Shown here: in pieces, positions 1 through 6,968 of the stretch | Numbering within the stretch: position 1 is the first letter of the stretch | How the letters are laid out: every line of letters begins with the position of its first letter | NCBI GenBank assembly: GCA_014380705.1 | Contig: JACMJI010000295.1 | Coordinates: forward strand, 1 to 14,849 | Direction: 5' to 3' | Length of the DNA stretch: 14,849 nucleotides | From: Gorillibacterium sp. | GTDB taxonomy: Bacteria; Bacillota; Bacilli; Paenibacillales; NBRC-103111 | The notes under the pieces: generated by a model | Databases searched by the model: none | Seen by the model: only the letters and a program-made list of their open reading frames with translations | What the model was told of the DNA's origin: nothing | Program-made: the position numbers and the translations under genes

Positions 1-255
1 GAAAATTTTGAAAAGTTTAATAAGGCAGCAACGAGAAGCCCAGATTTCGGGTTTACCTTCAACTCCGAACCGGTGAAAAGAGAAGTAGCTGCTCTTAAAA
101 ATGTTGATACTGAGTTTAAAGGTTCCTTACTGTCAGGCTCCATTGATGTTGCAAAGTATCTTCCAGCGTACGAAAACAAAGCTAAAGATGCCGGCTTGCT
201 AAAAGTCATTGATGAAATGAACAAGCAATATGAGGCATTTAAGTCAAAGAAATAA
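1..255 (+). CDS. ABC transporter solute-binding protein, C-terminal fragment (DUF3502 type)
   Basis: The reading frame is open from the first base of the window and stops at TAA 253-255, so only the last 84 residues of a longer protein are present. The motif RSPDFGFTFN near the start and the following helical segment match the C-terminal DUF3502 region of extracellular sugar-binding lipoproteins (LipO-like, family 1 binding proteins). The same motif occurs at the end of the binding protein at 12695-14218, where the homologous stretch reads RSPGIGFTFN, so the two genes are related. The likely role is to capture an oligosaccharide outside the membrane and pass it to the permeases encoded at 586-2481, which follow in the same direction after a 330-base gap. 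The N-terminus, lipobox and ligand site lie outside the window. A GTG at 73 is an internal codon, not the start. Confidence 0.85.
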   Translation, partial: ENFEKFNKAATRSPDFGFTFNSEPVKREVAALKNVDTEFKGSLLSGSIDVAKYLPAYENKAKDAGLLKVIDEMNKQYEAFKSKK

Positions 256-300
256 TGGTTTAAAACGCCTATAAATGGAGGCAGCTAAGCATTAGCGAGT

Positions 301-333
301 AACTGTCGAGATCAAGGTCTCGGCAGTTATTTT
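301..333 (+). terminator. Terminator-like hairpin after the solute-binding protein gene
   Basis: Positions 301-312 pair with 317-328 as a 12-base-pair stem (two G-U pairs) around the four-base loop CAAG, followed by ATTTTC. The stem is strong but the T tract is short, so it may terminate only partly. It lies 45 bases after the stop codon of the binding-protein gene and before the permeases. A partial terminator here would give more binding protein than permease, a common arrangement in sugar ABC operons. That role is inferred. Confidence 0.6.
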
Positions 334-585
334 CATTTCCAAGCAGACAAATTGCCGTTTTGAATTGCCCACAAGGATAAATGCCTATCGGTCTTGTAGG
401 GCCGTGTGTTTACCGATGCGGAATCAGAAAGGTTTTCCGAGTATAAAAAACTAAAAAAAACACATATTTCAAACCTTTCATGTGCATTAAAATTCAACCT
501 TCCTTTATTTTATGAAATATATTTTAAATTTAAGGCAGCTTATGATACTCGTATGACAGGTTGATCAAACAAGGAGGAGAAAAAA
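334..585 (+). other. Intergenic region with further inverted repeats upstream of the permease genes
   Basis: No coding region is supported here. Two inverted repeats can be seen. Positions 367-375 (GCCCACAAG) pair with 393-402 (CTTGTAGGGC) with a single bulged A at 398. Positions 427-435 (GAAAGGTTT) pair perfectly with 471-479 (AAACCTTTC) across an A-rich spacer. A TATATT hexamer at 518-523 could be a -10 box, but no good -35 stands at the right distance, so no promoter is called. The region may be a structured leader for the permease operon or hold operator sites for a regulator. It matches no RNA family that I recognise. Confidence 0.4.
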
Positions 586-1548
586 ATGTCCAAAGCTCTA
601 TTAGCAAAAAATACAAAGAATCCATTTGTTAAAGAATTCATTAAGAATAAAGCCTTATTTTTAATGATACTACCCGGTACTTTACTATTCTTAATATTGA
701 ATTATTTACCGATGCCAGGTGTGCTAATTGCATTCAAGGATATGAAGTTTTTTTCTAATAATCTTTTTACTAACTTTTTTAGAAGTGATTGGATCTTGTT
801 CGAAAATTTTAAATTTTTCATCAATTCACCAGATGCATTCTTAATTACCAGAAATACGATTCTTTATAATCTAGCCTTCATTGTAATCGGGAATGTAATC
901 GCAGTCGTCTTTTCAATTATGCTTGATGAGGTGAGAAATAAGCACTTTGTTAAATTCTATCAAAGTTCTCTATTGTTGCCCTACATTCTTTCGTGGATTA
1001 TTCTCAGTTACATCTTATACGGATTTTTAAGTCCTGATTTGGGATTTATTAATAAAGGAATCCTTGAACCACTGGGCATTCACCCTATTATGTGGTATTC
1101 GGAAACCAAATACTGGCCGTACATCTTATTTCTTTTAAACACTTTAAAGTATACAGGCTACAACACAATCATCTATTTATCAGCCATCACCTCGATTGAC
1201 GAAAGCTATTACGAGGCTGCCGCCATTGATGGTGCAAGTAAGATGCAACAGATCCGCAAGATAACTGTCCCTATGCTTTCTGGAATAGTTATTGTCATGG
1301 TGTTACTTGGGATCGTAAGAATATTTAACTCTGACTTTGGACTTTTCTTCCTGACACCAATGGAAAGCGGCGCTTTGTTTGATGTAACGAATGTAATCGA
1401 CACCTATGTGTTTAGAGCATTGAGAGGAACAGGAGACATTGGAATGTCCGCCGCTGCAGGATTATATCAGTCTGCTATGGGCTTCATTTGTATTATGACT
1501 GCAAATTGGCTGGTAAAAAGATACGATTCCGAGAAGGCTTTATTCTAG
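586..1548 (+). CDS. Carbohydrate ABC transporter permease, LplB type (CUT1 family)
   Basis: This 320-residue integral membrane protein is one half of a heterodimeric sugar import channel. Hydrophobic segments lie at about residues 23-50, 92-113, 127-148, 175-200, 232-248 and 290-310, giving the six membrane spans usual for the family. The cytoplasmic EAA loop, which docks the ATPase, is at residues 210-218 (EAAAIDGAS) and is followed by the expected RKITVPML. The start is well supported by AAGGAGG at 571-577 (core), nine bases before the ATG. Together with the next gene, 30 bases downstream, it forms the permease pair. No ATP-binding subunit is encoded in the window. In related Firmicutes such transporters use a shared MsmX-type ATPase encoded elsewhere, and that is inferred here. 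The gene is much more AT-rich than the glycosidase genes downstream. The substrate is probably an oligosaccharide, but the permease sequence does not tell which one. Confidence 0.93.
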   Translation: MSKALLAKNTKNPFVKEFIKNKALFLMILPGTLLFLILNYLPMPGVLIAFKDMKFFSNNLFTNFFRSDWILFENFKFFINSPDAFLITRNTILYNLAFIVIGNVIAVVFSIMLDEVRNKHFVKFYQSSLLLPYILSWIILSYILYGFLSPDLGFINKGILEPLGIHPIMWYSETKYWPYILFLLNTLKYTGYNTIIYLSAITSIDESYYEAAAIDGASKMQQIRKITVPMLSGIVIVMVLLGIVRIFNSDFGLFFLTPMESGALFDVTNVIDTYVFRALRGTGDIGMSAAAGLYQSAMGFICIMTANWLVKRYDSEKALF

Positions 1549-1578
1549 CACTAATTAAAACCTAAAGGAGGAACCCAA

Positions 1579-2481
1579 ATGAAAAAAGCATATAAAGTTA
1601 ACCAGCTAAACACAGGGTGGAAGTTCGTCTTGCATATAATCCTTTCGTCTTATGCTCTATTATCAATCATTCCCTTTCTTCTTGTATTAGCCGTATCCTT
1701 TACCGATGAAAAAACCTTATCATTAAATGGTTATTCATTTTTCCCGGAAAAGCTTTCTTTGGACGCCTATAAATATACATTAGCTGGGGGAGGCTTGGTA
1801 ATCAACGCTTACGGCGTAACCATATTGGCAACTTTAATAGGAACATCACTTGCGCTTTTGATCATTTCCTTCTTTTCCTATGCTATATCCAGAAGAGATT
1901 TTAAGTATAGCGGATTTTTTACAGGCTTCGCGGGTATTACGATGCTATTCAACGGGGGGCTTGTCCCTTGGTATCTCGTCTGTACTCAGTTTCTACATCT
2001 GACAGACACCTTCGCTTCCTTGATCATTCCTTATCTGGTCAACGCCTTTTTTGTCATCATTATGAAAGCTTTCTTTAGAAGCACGGTTCCCGAATCGATT
2101 ATCGAATCAGCTAAATTGGATGGAGCAGGAGAGTTCAGGATATTCTTTTCAATCGTAACGAAAATTTCTCTTCCTGCCTTTGCTACAGTGGGTTTGTTTC
2201 TCGCGTTAGCCTATTGGAATGACTGGTGGCTGCCCATGATGTTTGTTGAGAAACAATCGCTGGTCAACCTTCAGTTCCTTTTGTACAGAATTCAAAACAA
2301 CATGGCATTTCTAACTTCAGGTATAGCATCCCCTGATGCTAGCGCTTCTGTGGCTAATATGCCTGCAGAAAGTGCCAGAATGGCCATGGCTATTTTGGCA
2401 ACGGGTCCAATCATTCTCGCTTATCCCTTTGTACAGAAATACTTTGTGAAAGGTCTTACCCTAGGTGCAGTAAAGGGCTGA
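1579..2481 (+). CDS. Carbohydrate ABC transporter permease, YtcP type (CUT1 family)
   Basis: This 300-residue protein is the second permease of the pair. Hydrophobic spans lie near residues 16-40, 75-100, 112-134, 143-165, 198-220 and 268-284. The EAA loop is at residues 176-184 (ESAKLDGAG). The C-terminal pattern YPFVQKYFVKGLTLGAVKG is typical of YtcP-like subunits, where the tail reaches the translocation pathway. A strong AAAGGAGG at 1564-1571 precedes the ATG by seven bases. It lies 30 bases after the LplB-type permease and 64 bases before the GH130 gene, so all are probably cotranscribed. The protein is of normal length with no sign of truncation. Confidence 0.93.
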   Translation: MKKAYKVNQLNTGWKFVLHIILSSYALLSIIPFLLVLAVSFTDEKTLSLNGYSFFPEKLSLDAYKYTLAGGGLVINAYGVTILATLIGTSLALLIISFFSYAISRRDFKYSGFFTGFAGITMLFNGGLVPWYLVCTQFLHLTDTFASLIIPYLVNAFFVIIMKAFFRSTVPESIIESAKLDGAGEFRIFFSIVTKISLPAFATVGLFLALAYWNDWWLPMMFVEKQSLVNLQFLLYRIQNNMAFLTSGIASPDASASVANMPAESARMAMAILATGPIILAYPFVQKYFVKGLTLGAVKG

Positions 2482-2545
2482 GTCTTACGTATCTTTTGAG
2501 AAATTGAAGAATTACTAATATGAGCCAATGAATTGGAGGATTTTT

Positions 2546-3718
2546 ATGGAAAAGCTGCGATTTGCTAATAGACTTGAAAGTCTCAAAAATGATTATGAGG
2601 ATTTGATCTGCAAGAACAATAAAGTGCTACACAAAGACAATGGTGTATATCGAAGATATGAGAATCCTGTGATCACAGCAGAGCATATCCCTCTAGACTG
2701 GAGATTTGATTTTAACGAAACGACAAACCCTTTTTTAATGGAAAGACTTGGGGTAAATGCCGTGTTAAACCCCGGAGCTATTGAACTAAATGGGAAGATC
2801 CACCTTGTAGTTAGAATTGAGGGAGTGGATAGAAAATCGTTCTTCGCTGTTGTCGTGAGTGATAGTGGTCTCGACAACTTCAGATTCTGGGAATATCCCA
2901 TTCTGATGCCGGAAACAGAGCTGCCCGATACGAACACCTATGATATGAGACTTGTAAAGCATGAAGATGGCTATATTTATGCAATATTTTGTACAGAGAG
3001 AAAAGATTTGAAGGCTCCACTCGGGGATACATCCAGTGCTATTGCACAATGTGGCGTAGCAAGAACAAGGGACCTTAAAAGCTGGGAACGACTTGCAGAT
3101 ATTCAAACAAAGTCCCCTCAACAAAGAAATGTTGTCTTGCATCCAGAATTTATTAATGGCAAATATGCCTTTTACACTAGACCATCTGAAGGTTTTATGG
3201 ATGTTGGAATGGCTGGCGGAATTGGCTGGGGGTTATCAGACAGCATCGAAAATGCAGTGATCAATGACGAGTTAATATTTGAACCCAAGGCTTATCACAC
3301 CATAAAAGAAGCTAAAAACGGACAAGGACCCGCGCCAATTAAAACGGCTAAAGGCTGGCTTCACCTTGCCCATGGGGTAAGAAATAATGCTGCAGGTATG
3401 AGATATGTGTTGTACATGTTCCTAAGTGATTTAAAGGACCCAACCAAGGTTATAAATCGTCCAGGTGGTTACTTTATGGCACCCGAGGGCGAGGAAAGAA
3501 TTGGGGATGTATCGGATGTATTGTTCTGCAATGGCTGGGTAATGAAGGACAATGGAGATATCTTCATATACTACGCCTCCTCCGATACGAGAATCCATGT
3601 GGCCACAACGACTTTAGACCGATTGCTTGATTATGTTGTTCATACACCTGAAGATGCAGGACGTACCTATGCTTCTGTACAGCAAAGAATAGACCTGATC
3701 AATAAGAATAAAGCCTAG
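2546..3718 (+). CDS. GH130 phosphorylase, probable 4-O-beta-D-mannosyl-D-glucose phosphorylase
   Basis: This 390-residue cytoplasmic protein (no signal peptide) belongs to glycoside hydrolase family 130, five-bladed beta-propellers that cleave beta-mannosides with inorganic phosphate to give mannose 1-phosphate. Several blocks closely resemble the mannosylglucose phosphorylase subfamily GH130_1 as I remember it: DNFRFWEYP, TYDMRL, RNVVLHPEF, GWLHLAHGVR, GYFMAPEGEER and IYYASSDTRIHVATTT. D133 in TYDMR is the expected proton-donor aspartate, and R90 with nearby H and K residues could bind phosphate. The length fits GH130_1 (about 390) better than the shorter mannooligosaccharide phosphorylases. 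The chosen ATG at 2546 has TTGGAGG at 2533-2539; the ATG at 2528 in the same frame lies upstream of that site and has no binding site of its own. It follows the permeases and precedes the GH42-like gene, so it probably acts on the imported sugar. The exact substrate (mannosylglucose, mannobiose or another mannoside) is unproven. Confidence 0.88.
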   Translation: MEKLRFANRLESLKNDYEDLICKNNKVLHKDNGVYRRYENPVITAEHIPLDWRFDFNETTNPFLMERLGVNAVLNPGAIELNGKIHLVVRIEGVDRKSFFAVVVSDSGLDNFRFWEYPILMPETELPDTNTYDMRLVKHEDGYIYAIFCTERKDLKAPLGDTSSAIAQCGVARTRDLKSWERLADIQTKSPQQRNVVLHPEFINGKYAFYTRPSEGFMDVGMAGGIGWGLSDSIENAVINDELIFEPKAYHTIKEAKNGQGPAPIKTAKGWLHLAHGVRNNAAGMRYVLYMFLSDLKDPTKVINRPGGYFMAPEGEERIGDVSDVLFCNGWVMKDNGDIFIYYASSDTRIHVATTTLDRLLDYVVHTPEDAGRTYASVQQRIDLINKNKA

Positions 3719-3753
3719 GATTGATAATAGCGAAGGAATAACTAAATTCTGAC

Positions 3754-3771
3754 TGGAGGGCTAATATCTTG
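3754..3771 (+). promoter_or_regulatory. Ribosome binding site and TTG start of the GH42-like gene
   Basis: TGGAGGG at 3754-3760 stands eight bases before a TTG at 3769. The next in-frame ATG is at residue 49, after conserved strands of the catalytic barrel have begun, so TTG is the only start that keeps the whole domain. Confidence 0.75.
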
Positions 3772-5865
3772 AGTGAATTCATTGAAAAGCCTGCAAAAAG
3801 ATTTTTAGGATGTCAAATTTGGCTTGAACCGACAGATAGCAAGGAACGGATTTATGAGATATTCGATAAAGCTGCAGCGTGTGGTCTTGGGTGGGTCCGG
3901 ATCTTCATCATGTGGCCATGGATTGAGCGTAAGCCAGGGGTTTATGACTTTCAGATATTCGATTGGGCCTTTGATGCTGCCGAGCGAAGTGGTATTCTAT
4001 TAAAGCCTACACTGACCGCAAACTCAGGACCTTGGCATATTGGAACGCCAGCAACGCTGCATTCCGTTTCCGGGACAATTGATCTAAATCAACGCGAGAA
4101 AATGAGTGCCTATATCGAACAGACAGTTCAACGGTACAAGGAACATCCTGCTTTAGGTCAATGGATACTCTGGAACGAGCCTTCGAGCAAAGAGGTCGCC
4201 CGCACACCCTACATGCTTGATAATTGGCGTATTTGGCTAAAACAAAACTACAACAACGAATTAAATACACTAAATGATCGGTGGTTGACAGGCTATACGT
4301 GCTTCTCCGAAATTCCATTTCCAGAAGAAGTCCCCCATCCGCTGCATCAAAGGTATCACTGGAATAGTTATCGGATGTGGATGGACGATTGCAGCTTCCG
4401 CGCTTATCATCTCATCGAGGATTTGAAGTGGGTGAAAGCAGAAGTTAGCCGGTGGGATCCATTGACGGAGACCTGTGTGAATCCTGTTAATTTACTCGCT
4501 AATGTCTCAAGTCAAGCGGTAGATTTACAAGGAATTGGTGAGATTGTTAATGTCGTTGGGGCCAGCTATCATCCCGCATGGCAATTTACATTTGCCAAAC
4601 GGGGTACATTCCCTGCATTAATGGCTGCAGGTGTTCGTTATCAAGCCTCATATCCAAGCATCCAACGGGTTGAAGTAACCGAGGTTCAGACCGGGAATAC
4701 ATTAAATTCCTCAAATCGACCCTGTGAGGTAACACCATCGGATCTAGCCAAATTCTTTTTGGCCAGTATTGCATCCGGAGCGGAGTCGGTCACGGGTTGG
4801 CTGTTTAATGTGCGCAGCCATGACTTCGAAGCTGGAGATTGGGGATTGCTCGATGATCATGATCAGCCTAGCGTCCGCACAGCGATGATGAGACGAATTC
4901 ATGATCTTCTAGAAAAGATGATGAAGCTTACAGGGGATTGGAAGCCTGCCCCCGCACAAGTATGGGTCGCTTATAATCCGGCATCGCAGGCTATCGAATG
5001 GATCGAATCGAAGGATGTAGCTGTTCCTGGAAGGTTGGCTAACGACGGAGCCTGGGGTGGAGCCTTATTAACAACGACTGCGATGGAATGTGGTTTAAGC
5101 GCGGTCCATGCAAGGCTTCAGGATCTACCGGAAACCTGTGAGGAGCCAGGGTTATTGATCTTCTCGCATATGACCGCATGGGAGCAAGGGGGAGCCGAGC
5201 GGGCACTAGAATATGTAAAATCGGGAGGAACCTTGCTATTTGATTGTACATGCGGCAGGAAGACAGAGGACGCTTCATTAAATAGACCTTGGCCATCAGG
5301 GTGGTCTGAACAAATCGGCATGCGTTCAGTCAGTTTGGAATCAAACCCAGCCGGATATGACCTGTTACTGAATGGAATTACAGCAGGCAAATCATTATTA
5401 GTGAGATCGGCATTGGAATTGGACCCACAAGCAGGATGGACATCATGGGATGAGTTGACCTTCCAGACCGATGGCGCGCCTGGAGTATATGAGCGAATGT
5501 ATGGCAAAGGCCGAATTATTGTTTATCGAGGCTTACTTGGTCCTACTCTTGTTCATTCATGGGACAGTCTTCCGTTAATTAAATATATCATTAAGCGTGC
5601 AAGCAGCCATATATCGGTTGCCGTTAGACCTCAAATGCAGCAGGATTGCTGTTTCTCCATTCCCATTCATACGGAGCAGGGTGAATTGTACGCCATTATT
5701 GCTCCGACCATTCAAGATCGGCAAGGGCAGCTGCTGCGTGTAAAAGCTGATCCAGGTTCCTACCATGACTTTTGGACGGATACCACCATTGAGGTTAATC
5801 ATTTAGGGGAGTGGGTTTCACCCGCTATGGATGGGATCGCTTTACTGTGGAAGTTGAAAGACTAG
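3769..5865 (+). CDS. GH42-like clan GH-A glycoside hydrolase (beta-galactosidase or beta-mannosidase type)
   Basis: This 698-residue cytoplasmic enzyme has the architecture of GH42 proteins: a TIM barrel at about residues 10-390, a Rossmann-like trimerisation domain at about 395-610 (strands such as GLLIFSHM and GGTLLFDC), and a small C-terminal beta domain. The likely acid/base is E137 in WNEP and the likely nucleophile E305 in VTEVQTGN. The region after WNEP (WRIWLKQNYN, LNTLNDRW) matches the GH42 segment around the entrance to the active site. However, classical GH42 enzymes usually have NEYG at the acid/base site and often a cysteine zinc cluster after it, neither of which is present. It could therefore belong to a GH42-related family, such as the beta-mannosidase family GH164, which would suit the neighbouring GH130 gene. 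It follows the GH130 gene by 50 bases and ends the operon. The hydrolase call is firm; the sugar specificity is not. Confidence 0.85.
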   Translation: MSEFIEKPAKRFLGCQIWLEPTDSKERIYEIFDKAAACGLGWVRIFIMWPWIERKPGVYDFQIFDWAFDAAERSGILLKPTLTANSGPWHIGTPATLHSVSGTIDLNQREKMSAYIEQTVQRYKEHPALGQWILWNEPSSKEVARTPYMLDNWRIWLKQNYNNELNTLNDRWLTGYTCFSEIPFPEEVPHPLHQRYHWNSYRMWMDDCSFRAYHLIEDLKWVKAEVSRWDPLTETCVNPVNLLANVSSQAVDLQGIGEIVNVVGASYHPAWQFTFAKRGTFPALMAAGVRYQASYPSIQRVEVTEVQTGNTLNSSNRPCEVTPSDLAKFFLASIASGAESVTGWLFNVRSHDFEAGDWGLLDDHDQPSVRTAMMRRIHDLLEKMMKLTGDWKPAPAQVWVAYNPASQAIEWIESKDVAVPGRLANDGAWGGALLTTTAMECGLSAVHARLQDLPETCEEPGLLIFSHMTAWEQGGAERALEYVKSGGTLLFDCTCGRKTEDASLNRPWPSGWSEQIGMRSVSLESNPAGYDLLLNGITAGKSLLVRSALELDPQAGWTSWDELTFQTDGAPGVYERMYGKGRIIVYRGLLGPTLVHSWDSLPLIKYIIKRASSHISVAVRPQMQQDCCFSIPIHTEQGELYAIIAPTIQDRQGQLLRVKADPGSYHDFWTDTTIEVNHLGEWVSPAMDGIALLWKLKD

Positions 5866-5881
5866 AGAAATGTAGAAGAGC

Positions 5882-5909
5882 AGAGCTAGCTTAATTTTTG
5901 GCTGGTTTT
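5882..5909. terminator. Weak hairpin between convergent genes
   Basis: Positions 5882-5891 can pair with 5900-5909 around an eight-base T-rich loop, but several pairs are G-U. It lies 16 bases past the GH42-like stop and 26 bases beyond the end of the AraC gene, which converges from the other side, and T-rich stretches follow on the plus strand. It is the best terminator candidate in this 70-base gap, but the stem is weak. Confidence 0.3.
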
Positions 5910-5935
5910 GCCCTTCTTTATTTTTTGGAAAACAA

Positions 5936-6805
5936 TCATACATATTTGCTAACTGGTGACTTGTCCGCTTCTTCCAAAGCACGGGTGCGATAGGCTTGTA
6001 AAGTTGTACCTGTGATGCTACGGAAGACTCGTTGAAAATGCTTCAAATCCCGGTAACCTGAGCGAGCGGCGATCTCGCTAATCAGGTACGAAGTCGATAC
6101 CAAGAGTCGACAGGCAGACTCCACCCGTTTGATCTGCACATACCGATTGAAGGTTTGGTTGGTGGTCTCTTTAAATAACCGATGGAAGTGCCGGAGGCTC
6201 ATCCCGAATGTTCGAGCTATAGGTTTTGCCATAAGCGGCTCCAGATGGTGCTCGTCAACATAATCGATTGCAGCATTAATGGATGAGTGTGGTGCTTTTG
6301 CTAGTTCAGCTGTAGGAAGCTCCCGAAGCTCCCGATAGAGTGAAATAACCAATTGAGCAAGGTAAGCGTTCAACATGATTTCGCGGTTATTTCTTTCCCC
6401 CTCATACTCTCGATGAAACGCCTCAAAAAGGGGAAGCAAACGGCCCTGTTGATCTCTAAAGCGAAGTGGTAATTGAAGGATATCCAGGGTTTCAGGAAAA
6501 GATTGCTCCCACCAATCGGGGGCCACACCACAGTTGTAAACGACCAATCGGGAGCCCTTGTCGGCCGAAGTTGGGCGAAGCACATGGACGGTTCCGACGG
6601 GAAGCAGGAAGATGTCGCCTTTCTCTACCTTGATCGTTTCTTGGTTGAGATAGTGATATCCCGACCCTTCCACGATATAAGTGATCTCAATAAAATCATG
6701 ACTATGAGGTCGAACTTCAAAACCCTCTCTCCAATAATTGGAGAAGATGGGGCCATGTCGCTGAAACATATAGGCTTGTCGTACAATTTCAATCGGACGA
6801 AGCAT
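5936..6805 (-). CDS. AraC family transcriptional regulator with cupin sensor domain
   Basis: This 289-residue regulator has an N-terminal cupin-like sugar-sensing domain at about residues 20-95, with PHSHDFIE (H34, H36, E40) and GDIFLLPVGTVH (H74) as cupin motifs, and a C-terminal AraC DNA-binding domain at about 175-275. The two helix-turn-helix units are near residues 193-212 (PIARTFGMSLRHFHRLFK) and 241-262 (LISEIAARSGYRDLKHFQ). The start is supported by AAGGGGGG on the minus strand (complement of 6812-6819), six bases before the ATG. It is transcribed away from the GH78-like gene, the usual geometry for an AraC activator and its target, and the shared spacer holds a direct repeat suited to such a protein. 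The ligand is probably a sugar released in the cytoplasm by the neighbouring enzymes, which is inference. Confidence 0.92.
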   Translation of the reverse strand: MLRPIEIVRQAYMFQRHGPIFSNYWREGFEVRPHSHDFIEITYIVEGSGYHYLNQETIKVEKGDIFLLPVGTVHVLRPTSADKGSRLVVYNCGVAPDWWEQSFPETLDILQLPLRFRDQQGRLLPLFEAFHREYEGERNNREIMLNAYLAQLVISLYRELRELPTAELAKAPHSSINAAIDYVDEHHLEPLMAKPIARTFGMSLRHFHRLFKETTNQTFNRYVQIKRVESACRLLVSTSYLISEIAARSGYRDLKHFQRVFRSITGTTLQAYRTRALEEADKSPVSKYV

Positions 6806-6828
6806 ATAAAGCCCCCCTTGTTATAAAC

Positions 6829-6856
6829 ATCATATCACACGAATGAATTGGCACAA
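6829..6856 (-). promoter_or_regulatory. Candidate promoter of the AraC gene
   Basis: On the minus strand a TATGAT -10 box (complement of 6829-6834) is preceded, with 16 bases between, by TTGTGC (complement of 6851-6856), a weak -35. The -35 overlaps the first copy of the direct repeat at 6849-6857, so a protein bound there could repress its own gene. The -10 is good and the rest is tentative. Confidence 0.4.
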
Positions 6857-6879
6857 TGCCCCCTTCATTATGGCACAAT
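6849..6879. repeat. Direct repeat TGGCACAAT x2 at 22-base spacing, probable AraC operator
   Basis: TGGCACAAT occurs at 6849-6857 and again at 6871-6879, so the copies are 22 bases apart, about two turns of the helix. Each copy is followed by a C-rich stretch ending in CCTTC (6862-6866 and 6883-6887), which extends the similarity. Tandem half-sites on one face of the DNA are the usual target of AraC-type dimers. The repeat lies between the divergent AraC and GH78-like genes, just upstream of a weak candidate promoter for the latter (TTGTTT 6904-6909, GATTAT 6926-6931). Confidence 0.6.
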
Positions 6880-6968
6880 CCGCCTTCGCTATTCCATCAC
6901 GATTTGTTTACAATAAAGGCATCAAGATTATCCATAAGGCATTATGGACAAAAAGGAGTAGTTCTCTT

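Noticed and set aside
274..294. Tiny reading frame ATG GAG GCA GCT AAG CAT TAG after the binding protein
   Set aside because: Only six codons, with no binding site upstream and no sign of a leader-peptide arrangement.
5118..5507. Minus-strand open frame of 129 codons inside the GH42-like gene
   Set aside because: It overlaps a conserved coding region on the other strand and its translation has no recognisable features.
6473..6826. Plus-strand open frame of 117 codons over the AraC gene
   Set aside because: It lies antisense within a well-supported AraC gene, has no convincing ribosome binding site and encodes no recognisable domain.
6843..6968. N-terminal extension of the GH78-like protein
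   Set aside because: The extension has no ribosome binding site, covers the direct-repeat operator and precedes a good site serving the ATG at 6969.
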